Part shown: piece by piece, positions 55,271-64,000 of the stretch
How positions within the stretch are numbered: the first letter of the stretch is position 1
Layout: each line of letters begins with the position of its first letter
Assembly: GCF_004923315.1 (NCBI RefSeq)
Contig: NZ_CP039647.1
Span: 124,001-188,000, forward strand
DNA length: 64,000 bases
Reading direction: 5' to 3'
From: Azospirillum sp. TSA2s
Lineage (GTDB): Bacteria > Pseudomonadota > Alphaproteobacteria > Azospirillales > Azospirillaceae
Notes under the pieces: model-generated
Seen by the model: only the letters and a program-made list of their open reading frames with translations
Told to the model about the DNA's origin: nothing
Database searches by the model: none
Position numbers and translations under genes: made by a program

Positions 55271-56595
55271 TCAGGACGGACTTCTCGCCAGAGTGGGGCC
55301 ATGGTGCCCATTCAACTTTCCGCATTTTGGAATGCTTGTCCTATCATACGCAGGCATCGCTTTACCGTCGGCGAAAGACTGTTGGCAGATCAACGGACAA
55401 TACCAGAGGTGCCCCATGGCACACCTCGCCATCCCCCTTCCTCCGACTTTCGTCGCTTGGCTGTGGCCCTATCTGGTCACCTTCGCGGGGCGCACCCGCT
55501 CAACGGTGGCCGCGCTCGCGGTCGGAGCGGTGCTGGCGGTTGGTCCCCGCACCGTCGCCAACCTGCTGCGCACCCTCGGCTTGGCGGACGATCCCGGCTT
55601 CGCCACCTTTCACCGTGTGCTCAACCGCAACCGCTGGTCGGGGCTGAAGCTCGCACGCACCCTGCTGAACGCCCTTGTCAGCGCCTTCGTCCCGGACGGC
55701 CCGATCGTCATTGGTGTCGACCATACTCTTGAAAATCGCCGTGGAACCCATGTTCGCCCAGCCAGTCATTGCTTCGACTCCGTCCGATCTTCGACGGAGC
55801 GGACGGTCACCAGCCGTGGGTTGCACTGGATGAATGCCATGCTGCCGGTCGAAGGTTCCGTTTGTCGGCCGCATCTGGGGACTTCCGGTGCTGAGCGCGC
55901 TGGTGCCGAGCCGCGCCTGGTGTGAGGCGCAGAGCCAGCATTACCGGCCGACCACCGCCTGGGCCCGGGCCATCCTGCTGCGCGTGCCCCGCTGGCGGCC
56001 GGATCGGCTGCTGGTCACCGTGAAGGATGGCGAATTCGCCGCGCTGACTCTGCTCGACGCAGTCAGCCCGCACAAGATCGCAATCACCCGGTTGCGCCTG
56101 GATGCGCGCCTGTTCGATCCGCCACCAGCCCCACCCTTGACCCTGCGGCAGGTAATGAAGGGCGCCCGCCAGCCCAGCTTGCGGGCCCGTCTGACCGATA
56201 AGGCAACGGTGTGGCGCCGGGCCGTCCAACCAAGCCGAACCCGGTGGCGCTCCAGCGGCTGGATCGACTATGCCTCCGGCACGGCGCTGTGGCATCACCA
56301 GGGCAAGCCGATTGTGCCGATCCTCTGGGTGATGGTGCGCTATCCCGATGGCCGGCGCGATCCGGAAACCTTTTCTGTGCACCGACCTGTCGGTGCCGCC
56401 ACGTACGGTGCTGGAATGGTTCAACCGCCGCTGGGCGATGGAGACGACGTGCGAAGAGAGCCGGGCACTAGACAAGATCGGCTAGCTGGAAGCGAATCTC
56501 GCCACGCTGCGGTGGAACGCGAGCGCTTGGGGGGTTCCGGCGAGCAGCCGCCCGAAAGCTCTAGGAAAAGTTCGGCCGTTCCGCCTAGCGGATAG
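55271..56595 (+). mobile_element. IS701-type element, approximate limits
   Basis: The insertion starts about where the PtsN frame is lost and ends before the TonB receptor gene. Terminal repeats could not be fixed by eye. It encodes a frameshifted transposase (55416 to about 56490). Confidence 0.55.
55416..56490 (+). pseudogene. IS701-type transposase, frameshifted
   Basis: From ATG 55416 the protein reads MAHLAIPLPPTFVAWLWPYL, TFHRVLNRNRWSGLKLAR and GPIVIGVDHTLENRRG (first catalytic Asp). Around 55855 the frame changes and continues PFVGRIWGLPVLSALVPSR through DYASGTALWHH, and near 56375 it changes again into VLEWFNRRWAMETTCEES (catalytic Glu region). At least two frameshifts are needed, so it is inactive. 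Confidence 0.75.
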
Positions 56596-56657
56596 TCACG
56601 GTCAAGGCTGCTATAAAGCTCGTTCGTGCAGACACTGAACCGAGCCAGCAAGCACCA

Positions 56658-58607
56658 ATGCCATGGTCAGCCACCCGTCGGGACAGCAGATGCCGCAGGT
56701 CTGAGAGAGCCGGTCGTCCGGCACGGTGGCTGTCGGTCGCCCTGTCGCTCGCCCTGATCCCGCATGCGGCACCGGCCCAAACGGTTGAGGATCTGTCGAC
56801 CCTGTCAATCGAGGAGCTGGGGGCGATCAAGGTCACCTCCATCTCCAAGCGGCCGGAACCGCTGAGTGACGCTGCGGCGTCCGTCTATGTCATCACGGCG
56901 GAGGACATCAGGCGTTCCGGCGCGACCAGCCTGCCGGAGGCCCTGCGGCTGGCGCCCAACCTGGAGGTGGCGCGGCTGAACACCGCCGGCTACAGCGTCA
57001 CCGCCCGCGGCTTCAACTCGCCGGAATCGGCCAACAAGCTGCAGGTGATGATCGACGGCCGCAGTGTCTATTCGCCGGTCGCCTCTACCGTCTTCTGGGA
57101 GGCGGTCAACGTCCCGCTGTCGGAGATCGAGCGGATCGAGGTGGTCAGCGGCCCCGGCGGCACGCTGTGGGGGGCCAATGCTGTCAACGGCGTCGTCAAC
57201 GTCATCACCAGGTCCGCCAAGGACAGCCAGGGCGGATTTGCCGAGATCGGCGCCGGCTCCGGCGAGCGCAACGGCACCCTGCGCTATGGCGTGACGGCGG
57301 GGGGAGAGGGTAGGACCGCGCAGATGGCGCTGCGCGGCTATCTCACCGGCTTCGACCGGCGCAGCAGCCACGCGGTGACGCCGGGCGATCGCACCACCGA
57401 CGCCTTCGACGGCTCGCAGGCCGGCTTCCGGCTGGACGGAACGGCGGCAGGCGGGGCGGCGTCCTATACCCTGCAGGGCGATCTCTACCGCAACCACACC
57501 GACTGGCTGGACACAACGCTGCATGGCGGAAACCTGCTGGGGCGCTGGACGTACAAGCTGAACGGCGGTTCGTCGGTGCAGCTGCAGGCCTATTATGACC
57601 AGCAGAACCGTGACTATCTGGTCGCGACCGACCGGTTGCAGACCTTCGACGTCCAGGCCCAGCACAATGTGGCGCTGGGCACCCGGCACCAGCTGGTCTG
57701 GGGCGGGCAGTACCGGGTGTGGCGGTCGGCCTTCCGTTCTCTGGTCGCCTTCGGCTTCCCGGACGAGGACGCGACGATCTCGCTGGGCAGCCTGTTTGCC
57801 CAGGACGAGGTGACGCTGGCCCCGAAGCTGAAGCTGACGGTCGGGATGAAGGCGGAATACAACAGCTATTCCGGCTTCGACCTGCTGCCCAACTTGCGGC
57901 TCGCCTGGAAGCTGTCGGATGCGCACATGCTGTGGACGGCGGTCAGCCGGTCGGTGCGCACGCCGTCGCGCATCGACCGCGAGCTGTCGGGGGCGGGCAT
58001 CCTGGCGCCCTCGCCCGACTTCCGGTCGGAGCGGCTGACCGCCTACGAGGTGGGATATCGCGGCCAGCCCACCGCCAACAGCCGCGTGGCCCTGTCGGCC
58101 TTCTACAATGTCTATGACGACTTGCGCACCATCAGCCTGACCAACGGCGGTCTGCCGGTCATGCTGCGCAACGACATGGAGGGCAGCACCTATGGCGTCG
58201 AAGGCTGGGGCAGCTATGGGCTGACCAGCTGGTGGACCCTGCATGCCGGTGCCAACTGGCTGCACAAGAGCCTGCGGCTGAAGCCGGGGGCGACCGACCT
58301 GTCCGGATTCCAGGCTGCCGGGCAGGACCCGGCCTATCAGGTCCAGCTGCGATCGCGGATGAATCTGACGCCCGATGTGGAGTTCGACGCCACGCTGCGC
58401 CGGGTCGGCCGGGTGGCCGTGTCGAATGTCCCGGCCTATACCGAGGCCGACCTGCATCTGGGCTGGCAGGTCACGCCGTCGCTGGACCTGTCGCTATTCG
58501 GCCGGAATTTGCTTCACGCCCGCCATTTGGAGGCCTACGACCCGTCCAACAACGCGCCGCGCGCCATCGGGCGGAGCATCTATGCCCGCCTGCGGGTGGG
58601 GTTCTGA
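56658..58607 (+). CDS. TonB-dependent outer-membrane receptor
   Basis: This 649-residue protein has a signal peptide (ALSLALIPHAAPAQ), a TonB-box-like stretch (EELGAIKVTSISKR), a plug domain (SVYVITAEDIRRSGATSLPE, VSGPGGTLWGANAVNGVVNVI) and a beta-barrel ending in SIYARLRVGF with the terminal Phe. It imports a bound substrate using TonB energy; the ligand is not evident. It starts a module with a YfiR protein two bases downstream and a sensor kinase. There is no FecI/FecR pair and no Fur-like box was seen. Confidence 0.93.
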   Translation: MPWSATRRDSRCRRSERAGRPARWLSVALSLALIPHAAPAQTVEDLSTLSIEELGAIKVTSISKRPEPLSDAAASVYVITAEDIRRSGATSLPEALRLAPNLEVARLNTAGYSVTARGFNSPESANKLQVMIDGRSVYSPVASTVFWEAVNVPLSEIERIEVVSGPGGTLWGANAVNGVVNVITRSAKDSQGGFAEIGAGSGERNGTLRYGVTAGGEGRTAQMALRGYLTGFDRRSSHAVTPGDRTTDAFDGSQAGFRLDGTAAGGAASYTLQGDLYRNHTDWLDTTLHGGNLLGRWTYKLNGGSSVQLQAYYDQQNRDYLVATDRLQTFDVQAQHNVALGTRHQLVWGGQYRVWRSAFRSLVAFGFPDEDATISLGSLFAQDEVTLAPKLKLTVGMKAEYNSYSGFDLLPNLRLAWKLSDAHMLWTAVSRSVRTPSRIDRELSGAGILAPSPDFRSERLTAYEVGYRGQPTANSRVALSAFYNVYDDLRTISLTNGGLPVMLRNDMEGSTYGVEGWGSYGLTSWWTLHAGANWLHKSLRLKPGATDLSGFQAAGQDPAYQVQLRSRMNLTPDVEFDATLRRVGRVAVSNVPAYTEADLHLGWQVTPSLDLSLFGRNLLHARHLEAYDPSNNAPRAIGRSIYARLRVGF

Positions 58608-58609
58608 GC

Positions 58610-59143
58610 GTGGAGGAGTGGCCGACCCGCTGGTGCCGTCCGCTGGCGCTGAGCCTGCTGCTGGTGCTGGCCGGCACCCCGGTGTCCCTGGCGGTGGCGG
58701 CGGAACCGCTGGAGGCGGCGGTCAAGGCGACCTTCCTCTACAAGTTCATCGCCTTCGTCTCCTGGCCGCAATCCGCCTTCGCCGGGCCGTACAGCCCGTT
58801 CCGCATCTGCGTCGAGGGGACGGACCCGTTCGGTGAATTGCTGGACCGCGCTGTCGCCGGGCAGAACGTCGGCGGCCGGCCCATCGAGCTGTGGCGCCGG
58901 TCGCGGTTCGACCGCGGGTCGGGCTGTCACCTGCTTTATGCGACCGGTTCCATGGACCGGCTGCGCGGCGAACCGGTGCTGACCGTCAGCGATGTCGATT
59001 CAGCGGGAGGACCGGCCGCCGGTGCGGTTATCACCTTTGTGCTGCGCGAGGATCGGGTCCGCTTCGTCATCGATGCGGCTGCGGCACAGGACAACCATCT
59101 GGCGATCAGCTCCAAACTGATGAGCCTGGCGGTGCAGCCATGA
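58610..59143 (+). CDS. YfiR-family periplasmic protein
   Basis: The GTG at 58610, two bases after the receptor stop, is chosen as the start of 177 residues. It has a signal peptide (LALSLLLVLAGTPVSLAVA) and the YfiR core: VKATFLYKFIAFVSWP, FRICVEGTDPFGELLD, GCHLLYAT, AGAVITFVLREDRVRFVID and NHLAISSKLMSLA. YfiR binds and restrains the periplasmic domain of the membrane protein YfiN in other bacteria. Here the following gene is a histidine kinase with a YfiN-like input domain. Confidence 0.9.
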   Translation: MEEWPTRWCRPLALSLLLVLAGTPVSLAVAAEPLEAAVKATFLYKFIAFVSWPQSAFAGPYSPFRICVEGTDPFGELLDRAVAGQNVGGRPIELWRRSRFDRGSGCHLLYATGSMDRLRGEPVLTVSDVDSAGGPAAGAVITFVLREDRVRFVIDAAAAQDNHLAISSKLMSLAVQP

Positions 59144-59176
59144 GGAAACTGCCATGACCAAGCTGGAGGGCGGGAC

Positions 59177-60934
59177 GTGACCGATCTGGCCGGATTCTGG
59201 CGGCATACGCCGCGTCTGACGGTGCTGGCGGTGGCGGTGCTGCTGATCACCGGCGGGCTGATGGCCCTGGCCAGCGAACGTGCGTATCGTGAGGAGCGGG
59301 CGGGGGACGTGGAGGTGCAGGCGCGCATCCTGGCCGCCACCGTCACCGCGGCGCTCAGCTTCAACGACCGCACGGCTGCCGGGGAATATGTGGCGGCGCT
59401 GTCCGCCAGCCCGGAGTTCGAGGCCGCAGGCGTCTATGACGGGAATGGCGCCATATTCGCCACCCATACCGCGGGTGGGATGCAGCCGATGCTGGCCTTC
59501 GCCGAGCCGCCGGGCCGTCATTTCGACGGCGGGCACCTGACGGTGACTGTGCCCGTGATGCAGGACGGGCGCGCCATCGGCAGCGTTTCGCTGCGCACGC
59601 AGGTGGAGCCCTTCGCCCGCCGTGCCGAACGCTATGTCGGGATGGCGCTGCTGCTGGCGATGACGGTGCTGATGGTGCTGGTGCTGGGGGCGGCGCAGGC
59701 GGCGCTGGCGCGGGCGAACCGCGATCTGGCGGAGCGTGCGCGCGACCTGTCCACCGCCAACGAGGCGTTGAACGCGGAAATCGCCGAGTGCGAGAAGGTC
59801 GAGGCCGCCCTGCGCCAGAGCCAGAAGATGGAGGCGATGGGCCAGCTGACCGGCGGCATCGCCCATGACTTCAACAATCTGCTGCAGGCGCTGGCCGGCT
59901 GTCTTCAGCTGGTCGGCCGCCGGGCGAAGGAGCCGTCGATCCAGCCGCTGCTGGAAACCGGGCAGCAGGCGATCGACCGCGGCGCCAAGCTGGTCCAGCA
60001 GCTGATGGCCTTCGCCCGCCGCCAGACCCTGCGGCCGGAGCCGATGGACGTCCGCGACCGTCTGCTGGGCATGGCCGACCTGCTGACCCGCGCCATCCGT
60101 GCCGACATCACGCTGGAGACGGAGCTGGAGCCCGGCCTGTGGCCGGTGGAGGTCGATCCGACGCAGTTCGAGCTGGCGATCCTGAACCTTGCCGTCAATG
60201 CGCGCGACGCCATGCCCGAGGGCGGCCAGCTGCACATCACCGCCCGCAACCGGCCGGCCGGCGACGCGGGAATAGAGGGCGATCTGGTGCAGGTGACCGT
60301 CAGCGACACCGGCACCGGCATGGAACCGGAGGTGAAGGCCCGCGTCTTCGAGCCCTTCTTCACCACCAAGGAGGTTGGCAAGGGCTCCGGTCTCGGGCTG
60401 GCGCAGGTGTATGGCTTCACCCGGCAGTCGTCGGGACGGGTGGAGATCGACAGCGCGCCTGGCCGCGGCACCGCCGTCTCGCTGTTCCTGCCGCGGACGG
60501 CCAAGCCGGTGGCGGCCCCGGCGGCGGAGCGGGCCCTGGACACCGGGTGCGGGGGGGACCGGCACCTCCTGCTGGTGGAGGACGACCCCATCGTCGGCAG
60601 CATGGTGGCGGCGGCACTCGAGGAGATCGGCTATGCTGTGCTGCGCGCCGCCAATGCCGAGGAAGCGCTGGGGCTGCTGACCGATGGCGATCTGCGGATC
60701 GACATCTTGTTCAGTGACGTGGTGATGCCAGGGCCGATGAACGGTGTCGACCTCGCCCACGCCGCCCGGCGCCTGCGCCCCGGCCTGCCGGTGGTGCTGA
60801 CCACCGGCTACAGCGAGGATGTCGCCCGCATCGAGGGGGTGCGGGTGTTGCCGAAGCCCTACCGTGTTGGGGCGCTGGCCGAACTGCTAGACGCGGTGCT
60901 GGCGGCCGAGGGGGATCTCACTCTCACCCGGTGA
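59177..60934 (+). CDS. Hybrid sensor histidine kinase with receiver, YfiN-like input
   Basis: The GTG at 59177 starts 585 residues. Two membrane helices ([18 protein letters not shown] and [18 protein letters not shown]) flank a periplasmic domain of about 110 residues that resembles CHASE8 ([23 protein letters not shown]). HisKA follows with H in [16 protein letters not shown], then HATPase ([13 protein letters not shown]-like [26 protein letters not shown]) and a C-terminal receiver ([29 protein letters not shown]). No HTH output is present. With YfiR and the TonB receptor it likely forms a signalling unit. Confidence 0.92.
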   Translation: MTDLAGFWRHTPRLTVLAVAVLLITGGLMALASERAYREERAGDVEVQARILAATVTAALSFNDRTAAGEYVAALSASPEFEAAGVYDGNGAIFATHTAGGMQPMLAFAEPPGRHFDGGHLTVTVPVMQDGRAIGSVSLRTQVEPFARRAERYVGMALLLAMTVLMVLVLGAAQAALARANRDLAERARDLSTANEALNAEIAECEKVEAALRQSQKMEAMGQLTGGIAHDFNNLLQALAGCLQLVGRRAKEPSIQPLLETGQQAIDRGAKLVQQLMAFARRQTLRPEPMDVRDRLLGMADLLTRAIRADITLETELEPGLWPVEVDPTQFELAILNLAVNARDAMPEGGQLHITARNRPAGDAGIEGDLVQVTVSDTGTGMEPEVKARVFEPFFTTKEVGKGSGLGLAQVYGFTRQSSGRVEIDSAPGRGTAVSLFLPRTAKPVAAPAAERALDTGCGGDRHLLLVEDDPIVGSMVAAALEEIGYAVLRAANAEEALGLLTDGDLRIDILFSDVVMPGPMNGVDLAHAARRLRPGLPVVLTTGYSEDVARIEGVRVLPKPYRVGALAELLDAVLAAEGDLTLTR

Positions 60935-60945
60935 GAGGGTCGGGG
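60919..60945 (+). terminator. Hairpin overlapping the kinase stop codon
   Basis: CTCTCACC (60921-60928) pairs with GGTGAGAG (60930-60937) across the kinase stop. It has no T run, so it is a weak terminator at best. Confidence 0.4.
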
Positions 60946-61334
60946 TGAGGGCGATGCACCGGGAGGATTCTTGGTGAAGGGCCGCCGCGCGACCCCCTCG
61001 CCCTAGATGCCGTAGTGGGCCTTGCACCAAGCTCTGGCTTGGGCGGGCGGCTGTCACTACAGTGAGAGCTTGTTCGCAGCAGGCGCATCCCTGGCGGGGC
61101 TGAGGTGATGTGGTGGACGGCTCTTCCACCTTCTGGGATTGATGGCAAGCTAATGCCGTCGAAGACGGCCATGTGTGGACGACCCCTCCGGTGCAAAAGG
61201 GAAATCCGCACTGGCTGGCCGAGAAGAATGCATCCATATGTGTCCAGCCTGTTGTCGCAGCCGCTAGCTGCTGGCCTTGATGAATTCGACGGATCGACAC
61301 CCAAATCACCTTGTGTCGTGGGAAAGTCCTAAAT
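60946..61334. other. Region without a supported gene
   Basis: About 390 bases between the kinase and the IS110-family leader. Short frames are present but none has motifs. Composition is more even in AT than the flanks after 61070. Confidence 0.4.
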
Positions 61335-61496
61335 TGATGCCCAGACGGCCCGCCATTGGCGGGCCGTCTGGGCTGACCGACCCCGCAATCACCTTGGCGG
61401 ACAGGCCGTGACTGAGCTCGGAGGCGGTCAGCCCTTCCTTGAAGTCCGAACGGTTGCTTGGGCTCGAGCCCGCACTACAAGGAAGGAACAGCAAGG
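61335..61496 (+). ncRNA. Possible bridge-RNA leader of IS110 copy 2
   Basis: The 160-base leader begins with a perfect 16-bp hairpin (61339-61354 with 61358-61373; arm GCCCAGACGGCCCGCC, loop ATT) and is followed by less regular pairing before the transposase ATG at 61497. IS110-group bridge RNAs occupy this place and start with a stem-loop. Guide loops were not matched. Confidence 0.35.
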
Positions 61497-62441
61497 ATGT
61501 CCACCATCGAGATGGCCGCTGGTATTGACTGCGGTAAGCGCTTTTTGGATGTGGCGGTTTCCGCCACCGGTGACACGATCCAAGTCGCCAACACGCCTTC
61601 TGGGCATCAGGAACTGGCGGCGTGGTTGGCTCATCGAGGGATCAGGGATGTCGGCATCAAGGCCAGCGGCGGCTACGAGCGGCCGGTCCGTGATGCGTTG
61701 CGCGCGGCGAGCTTGTCGGTGCGGGTGTTTGATCCGGCACGCGTGCGTTTTTATGCAAAAGCCATGGGGCGGCGGGCCAAGAACAATACCATCGACGCCG
61801 CCCTGATCGCGGCCTTCACCGCCTCCGGGGCTGCGTCGACCGCCACGCCGGTGGATCCGACCCGCGAGGAATTGGCCGGCTTGGTAAAGGCGCGTCGTCT
61901 GCTCGTCGACAAGCGAGGCGATCTGCGCCGCGCCTTGATCTCCGCTCCGGCAGCAGCCAAAACGGCGCTGGAAGAGGCCATTGACGCTTTGACCGAGGCG
62001 CTGACCACGCTGGAAGCCGCGATCGAGCGCACGCTCGCCACCGTGCCGGTGATGGCTGAAACCGTGGCTGCGCTCCAGACTGCTCCCGGGGTCGGACCGG
62101 TGGTGGCGATCGGCCTCGCCGCTTTGCTCCCGGAACTGGGCCACACGACCGGTCGGAAGGTCGCCGTCCTGGTCGGCGTTGCGCCCTTCGATCATGACAG
62201 CGGGCAAGCGCATGGCCGCCGTCGTATCGGTGGCGGCCGCCCCGATGTTCGGCGAATCCTCTACATGGCCGCCGCCGTCGCAGCCCTCCATACCACCGGC
62301 GTGATCGCCGACCACTATGCCCAACTGACCAAGCGCGGAAAGCCGCCGAAGTTGGCTCTCGTCGCCTGCATGCACAAGCTGATCGTCCGCCTCAACGCTA
62401 TGCTCGCAAAGGGACGGACCTGGGAGATCAAAATCGCCTGA
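61497..62441 (+). CDS. IS110-family transposase (copy 2)
   Basis: The 314-residue protein from ATG 61497 has the N-terminal DEDD part (AAGIDCGKRFLDVAVSATG, GIKASGGYERPVRDAL, RVRFYAKAMGRRAKNNTIDAALI) and the C-terminal Tnp_20 domain (LQTAPGVGPVVAIGLAALLP, LVGVAPFDHDSG, RRILYMAAAVAAL). In the family the second acidic residue lies in an EASGGYE-type motif; here it is KASGGYE, so catalysis may be lost. AAGGA lies just before the start. Confidence 0.88.
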   Translation: MSTIEMAAGIDCGKRFLDVAVSATGDTIQVANTPSGHQELAAWLAHRGIRDVGIKASGGYERPVRDALRAASLSVRVFDPARVRFYAKAMGRRAKNNTIDAALIAAFTASGAASTATPVDPTREELAGLVKARRLLVDKRGDLRRALISAPAAAKTALEEAIDALTEALTTLEAAIERTLATVPVMAETVAALQTAPGVGPVVAIGLAALLPELGHTTGRKVAVLVGVAPFDHDSGQAHGRRRIGGGRPDVRRILYMAAAVAALHTTGVIADHYAQLTKRGKPPKLALVACMHKLIVRLNAMLAKGRTWEIKIA

Positions 62442-62507
62442 CGATGCCGGCAGTCGGCGCTCGCCGCCGACCCCATGCCAAACCCAATGAACCGGGTGCG
62501 CGGATGG

Positions 62508-62559
62508 GTCAAGGCCGCAGCCGCCCGAAGGGCGGGCGCGCGTCCGCGCGAGCCTTGAC
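62508..62559. repeat. Hairpin downstream of IS110 copy 2, GTCAAGG type
   Basis: GTCAAGGC (62508-62515) pairs with GCCTTGAC (62552-62559), and CCGCCC/GGGCGG (62521-62535) forms an inner stem. It resembles the hairpin at 38061-38115 near the other IS110-family gene. It may be a target or an element end. Confidence 0.55.
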
Positions 62560-62625
62560 GCGGAGCACATCCGGTTCAAGCACGTTTCGTCATTAAGACG
62601 GTTGCTCAGTAGGTCGTACAGCCGT

Positions 62626-62967
62626 ATGCACATGTCGTCGGCAATTGGAAGAGAACTGAGGAGCTACATGCCTCGTGAGGCCAGCCGGATTGTAGCGATC
62701 TGCGTGAGTCCCGATCTAAACTCAAACCTACCCGAGGTCATTCTCGTTGGTAAGTCGTCCGATGTCGAAGAACGAGCAGCTCAGTTCATCCAGCAAGCTG
62801 AAGCTCTTCCTGCCTTCGTTGAACTCGGGCCAAGCCAATGGATGTACGTAGGGGTGCGGACTTCGAAAACCACGACCACTGATCCGGCAGTGATCGCTAG
62901 CGAAGCGGCCCACGCTTCTCGAACAGACGTGGTGCGGGTTCTTTATCTTAAGCAGGTTAGCCGATAA
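62626..62967 (+). CDS. Hypothetical protein
   Basis: 113 residues from ATG 62626: MSSAIGRELRSYMPREASRI, then VAICVSPDLNSNLPEVILVG and a C-terminal segment ending RVLYLKQVSR. GC content is lower than in most genes here, which suggests recent transfer. No family is recognised. It precedes the partition genes in the same direction. Confidence 0.45.
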   Translation: MHMSSAIGRELRSYMPREASRIVAICVSPDLNSNLPEVILVGKSSDVEERAAQFIQQAEALPAFVELGPSQWMYVGVRTSKTTTTDPAVIASEAAHASRTDVVRVLYLKQVSR

Positions 62968-63102
62968 GGCTTGCCGTCAATCCAATCGCCCATCACACTC
63001 CGGTATCGTAGACTTGAGCGTTCCGCTGACTGCCATTGACAGCGCGTTCGGAAATCCTCCAGTTTTGTCGGCGAGAATTTCCAACACCGCGGGAGAAAGA
63101 TC

Positions 63103-63726
63103 GTGGCGATCATCGCCGTTGCCACCACGAAGGGCGGCTCCGGGAAGAGCACGCTTGCCGCATGCCTCTCCGCGTATTGGGCCGAGAGCGGCGTTACTGT
63201 GCAGACCCTCGACACCGATCCCAACCGTAACCTGCTCGCCCGTCTCGATGGCTCAGGAATTCCATGCCTAGGCGTAGACGAGGAGGCAATTCTCATGGCT
63301 GTCGCCGCTGCAGCCAAGGAAGTAGAAATCGTGATCGTGGACGTTGCCGGCGCCCTCGCCCGCGGCATGCTCTACGCCGTCTCGGCCGCTGACATTGTCC
63401 TCATCCCCTGTCGCCCCGACCGTAACGACGTGGTAGAGGCTGTGCGGACCCAGGAAGTGATTCGGCAAGCCGAGGTTATGACCAGACGCTCGATTCCTCA
63501 TTCCGCCCTGCTCACCCAGGTGAACTCGCGCGCCCAAGTGACAGGCCAGACCAGAACTCAGCTTGATGCTCTTGGTATCCCCTACTTCGGGGTCAACATG
63601 CCAGCTCGTACTGCTTACCAGCAAGCCTCATATACCGGCGCCCCACTCGCAGATACAGCCGTTCAGAAGGACATAGCAGCCATTGCTGCCGCTGTCACCG
63701 AACTGATGGAGCGTGGCAATGCCTAA
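63103..63726 (+). CDS. parA: ParA-type partition ATPase
   Basis: The GTG at 63103 has GGAGAAAG upstream. The 207-residue small ParA has the deviant Walker A KGGSGKST in AVATTKGGSGKSTLAACL, Walker A' and B (VEIVIVDVAGALARGML, where a D of the standard motif is replaced by alternatives) and DIVLIPCRPDRNDVVEAV. Short ParAs segregate plasmids by forming dynamic filaments or gradients on the nucleoid. Its stop overlaps the ATG of the next gene. Confidence 0.9.
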   Translation: MAIIAVATTKGGSGKSTLAACLSAYWAESGVTVQTLDTDPNRNLLARLDGSGIPCLGVDEEAILMAVAAAAKEVEIVIVDVAGALARGMLYAVSAADIVLIPCRPDRNDVVEAVRTQEVIRQAEVMTRRSIPHSALLTQVNSRAQVTGQTRTQLDALGIPYFGVNMPARTAYQQASYTGAPLADTAVQKDIAAIAAAVTELMERGNA

Positions 63727-64000
63727 GAAGGATCTTATGAAGGGCGTCGAGGTAGTACACAAGCTGCCGGGGAGGAAGCCGAAGCCGGCAATGCGCGCCA
63801 TTGATCCAGATGAAATCCGCCGGCAGGTCGCCCCATTCGCCGACCGGTTGCCAAGTCAAACCGCCCCAACCGCTGTCACCTCCACTACGGACAAGCCTCT
63901 CAGAGGTGAGGTGCTACCGCCGGTACCGCAATCCCTTGACGAGTTCGATGCAGCGATCTCGGAGGAACTGGTCCGTGCACGCAAAAGCTACTTGCGAATC
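63719..64000 (+). CDS. Putative ParB-type partner, partial at window edge
   Basis: The ATG at 63719 lies within the end of parA. The visible 94 residues are charged and low in complexity: MPKKDLMKGVEVVHKLPGRK, DPDEIRRQVAPFADRLPSQ and SLDEFDAAISEELVRARKSY. In plasmids with small ParAs the gene at this place is a small DNA-binding ParB/ParG-type partner. The C-terminal DNA-binding region would lie beyond the window. The call rests on position. Confidence 0.6.
   Translation, partial: MPKKDLMKGVEVVHKLPGRKPKPAMRAIDPDEIRRQVAPFADRLPSQTAPTAVTSTTDKPLRGEVLPPVPQSLDEFDAAISEELVRARKSYLRI

Noticed and set aside
56805-58457. Long minus-strand open frame opposite the TonB receptor
   Set aside because: Antisense shadow: the composition is Arg/Gly/His-rich with no motifs, while the other strand encodes a full receptor.
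1-64000. CRISPR arrays, tRNA or rRNA genes
   Set aside because: No regularly spaced short repeats and no recognisable tRNA or rRNA sequence were seen when reading both strands.

Overview
The window looks like part of a large plasmid or chromid of a GC-rich alphaproteobacterium, most likely Azospirillum or a close Rhodospirillales relative. The gene families (alphaproteobacterial Kdp operon, DUF1612/HTH plasmid genes, a pRiA4b ORF-3 protein, an Lrp/AsnC regulator) and the density of IS elements point that way. A ParA-type partition gene with a coupled downstream partner at the right edge argues for an accessory replicon. The assignment is by protein resemblance only. No rRNA, tRNA or CRISPR array was seen.

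Layout. 1-6240 is mobile debris: a partial HigA antitoxin, a serine resolvase with repeated sites in front of it, an IS21 istA stub, a complete 2555-bp IS21 element (copy A), and a dnaE2 (imuC) gene that has lost its 5' half at the IS21 junction. 6255-11204 holds an Rnk-like protein, a RecD2-type helicase, a dehalogenase remnant, a secreted thermonuclease and an Lrp regulator. 11465-17295 is a tight five-gene cluster (PduX-like GHMP kinase, cysteine-synthase-like PLP enzyme, ATP-grasp ligase, EamA exporter, argininosuccinate-lyase-like enzyme). It reads as an uncharacterised pathway for a small amino-acid-derived molecule. 17316-20323 has a degenerate RadC, an XRE regulator and a secreted NUC1 nuclease with two unknown neighbours.

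20519-27777 is one ancestral gene of about 1374 codons. It has an N-terminal P-loop NTPase and a C-terminal PD-(D/E)XK nuclease-like region, and looks like an anti-phage STAND-type protein. A second IS21-type element of 3128 bp splits it, with a perfect 6-bp target duplication (GCGCTT). Removing the element and one repeat restores the reading frame exactly. That element carries a pRiA4b ORF-3 gene and a perfect 50-bp palindrome over its istA start.

27932-46000 is a patchwork: DUF1612/HTH remnants, an IS6 fragment, a HipBA toxin-antitoxin pair behind three evenly spaced palindromic operators, a small element with terminal inverted repeats, a multi-HTH protein cut by IS21 copy B, IS256 and IS110 elements, a large serine recombinase with a coupled DUF5372-like gene, a third IS21 fragment, and a frameshifted alpha/beta hydrolase with a run of ten Gs.

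46111-60934 is the most chromosome-like part. It holds a complete kdpFABCDE potassium-uptake and sensing system preceded by three small membrane proteins and a duplicated promoter-like element, then a ptsN-like gene truncated by an IS701-type element. A TonB receptor, a YfiR-family periplasmic protein and a hybrid histidine kinase follow as one module. The right end has an IS110-family element with a possible bridge-RNA leader and the partition genes.
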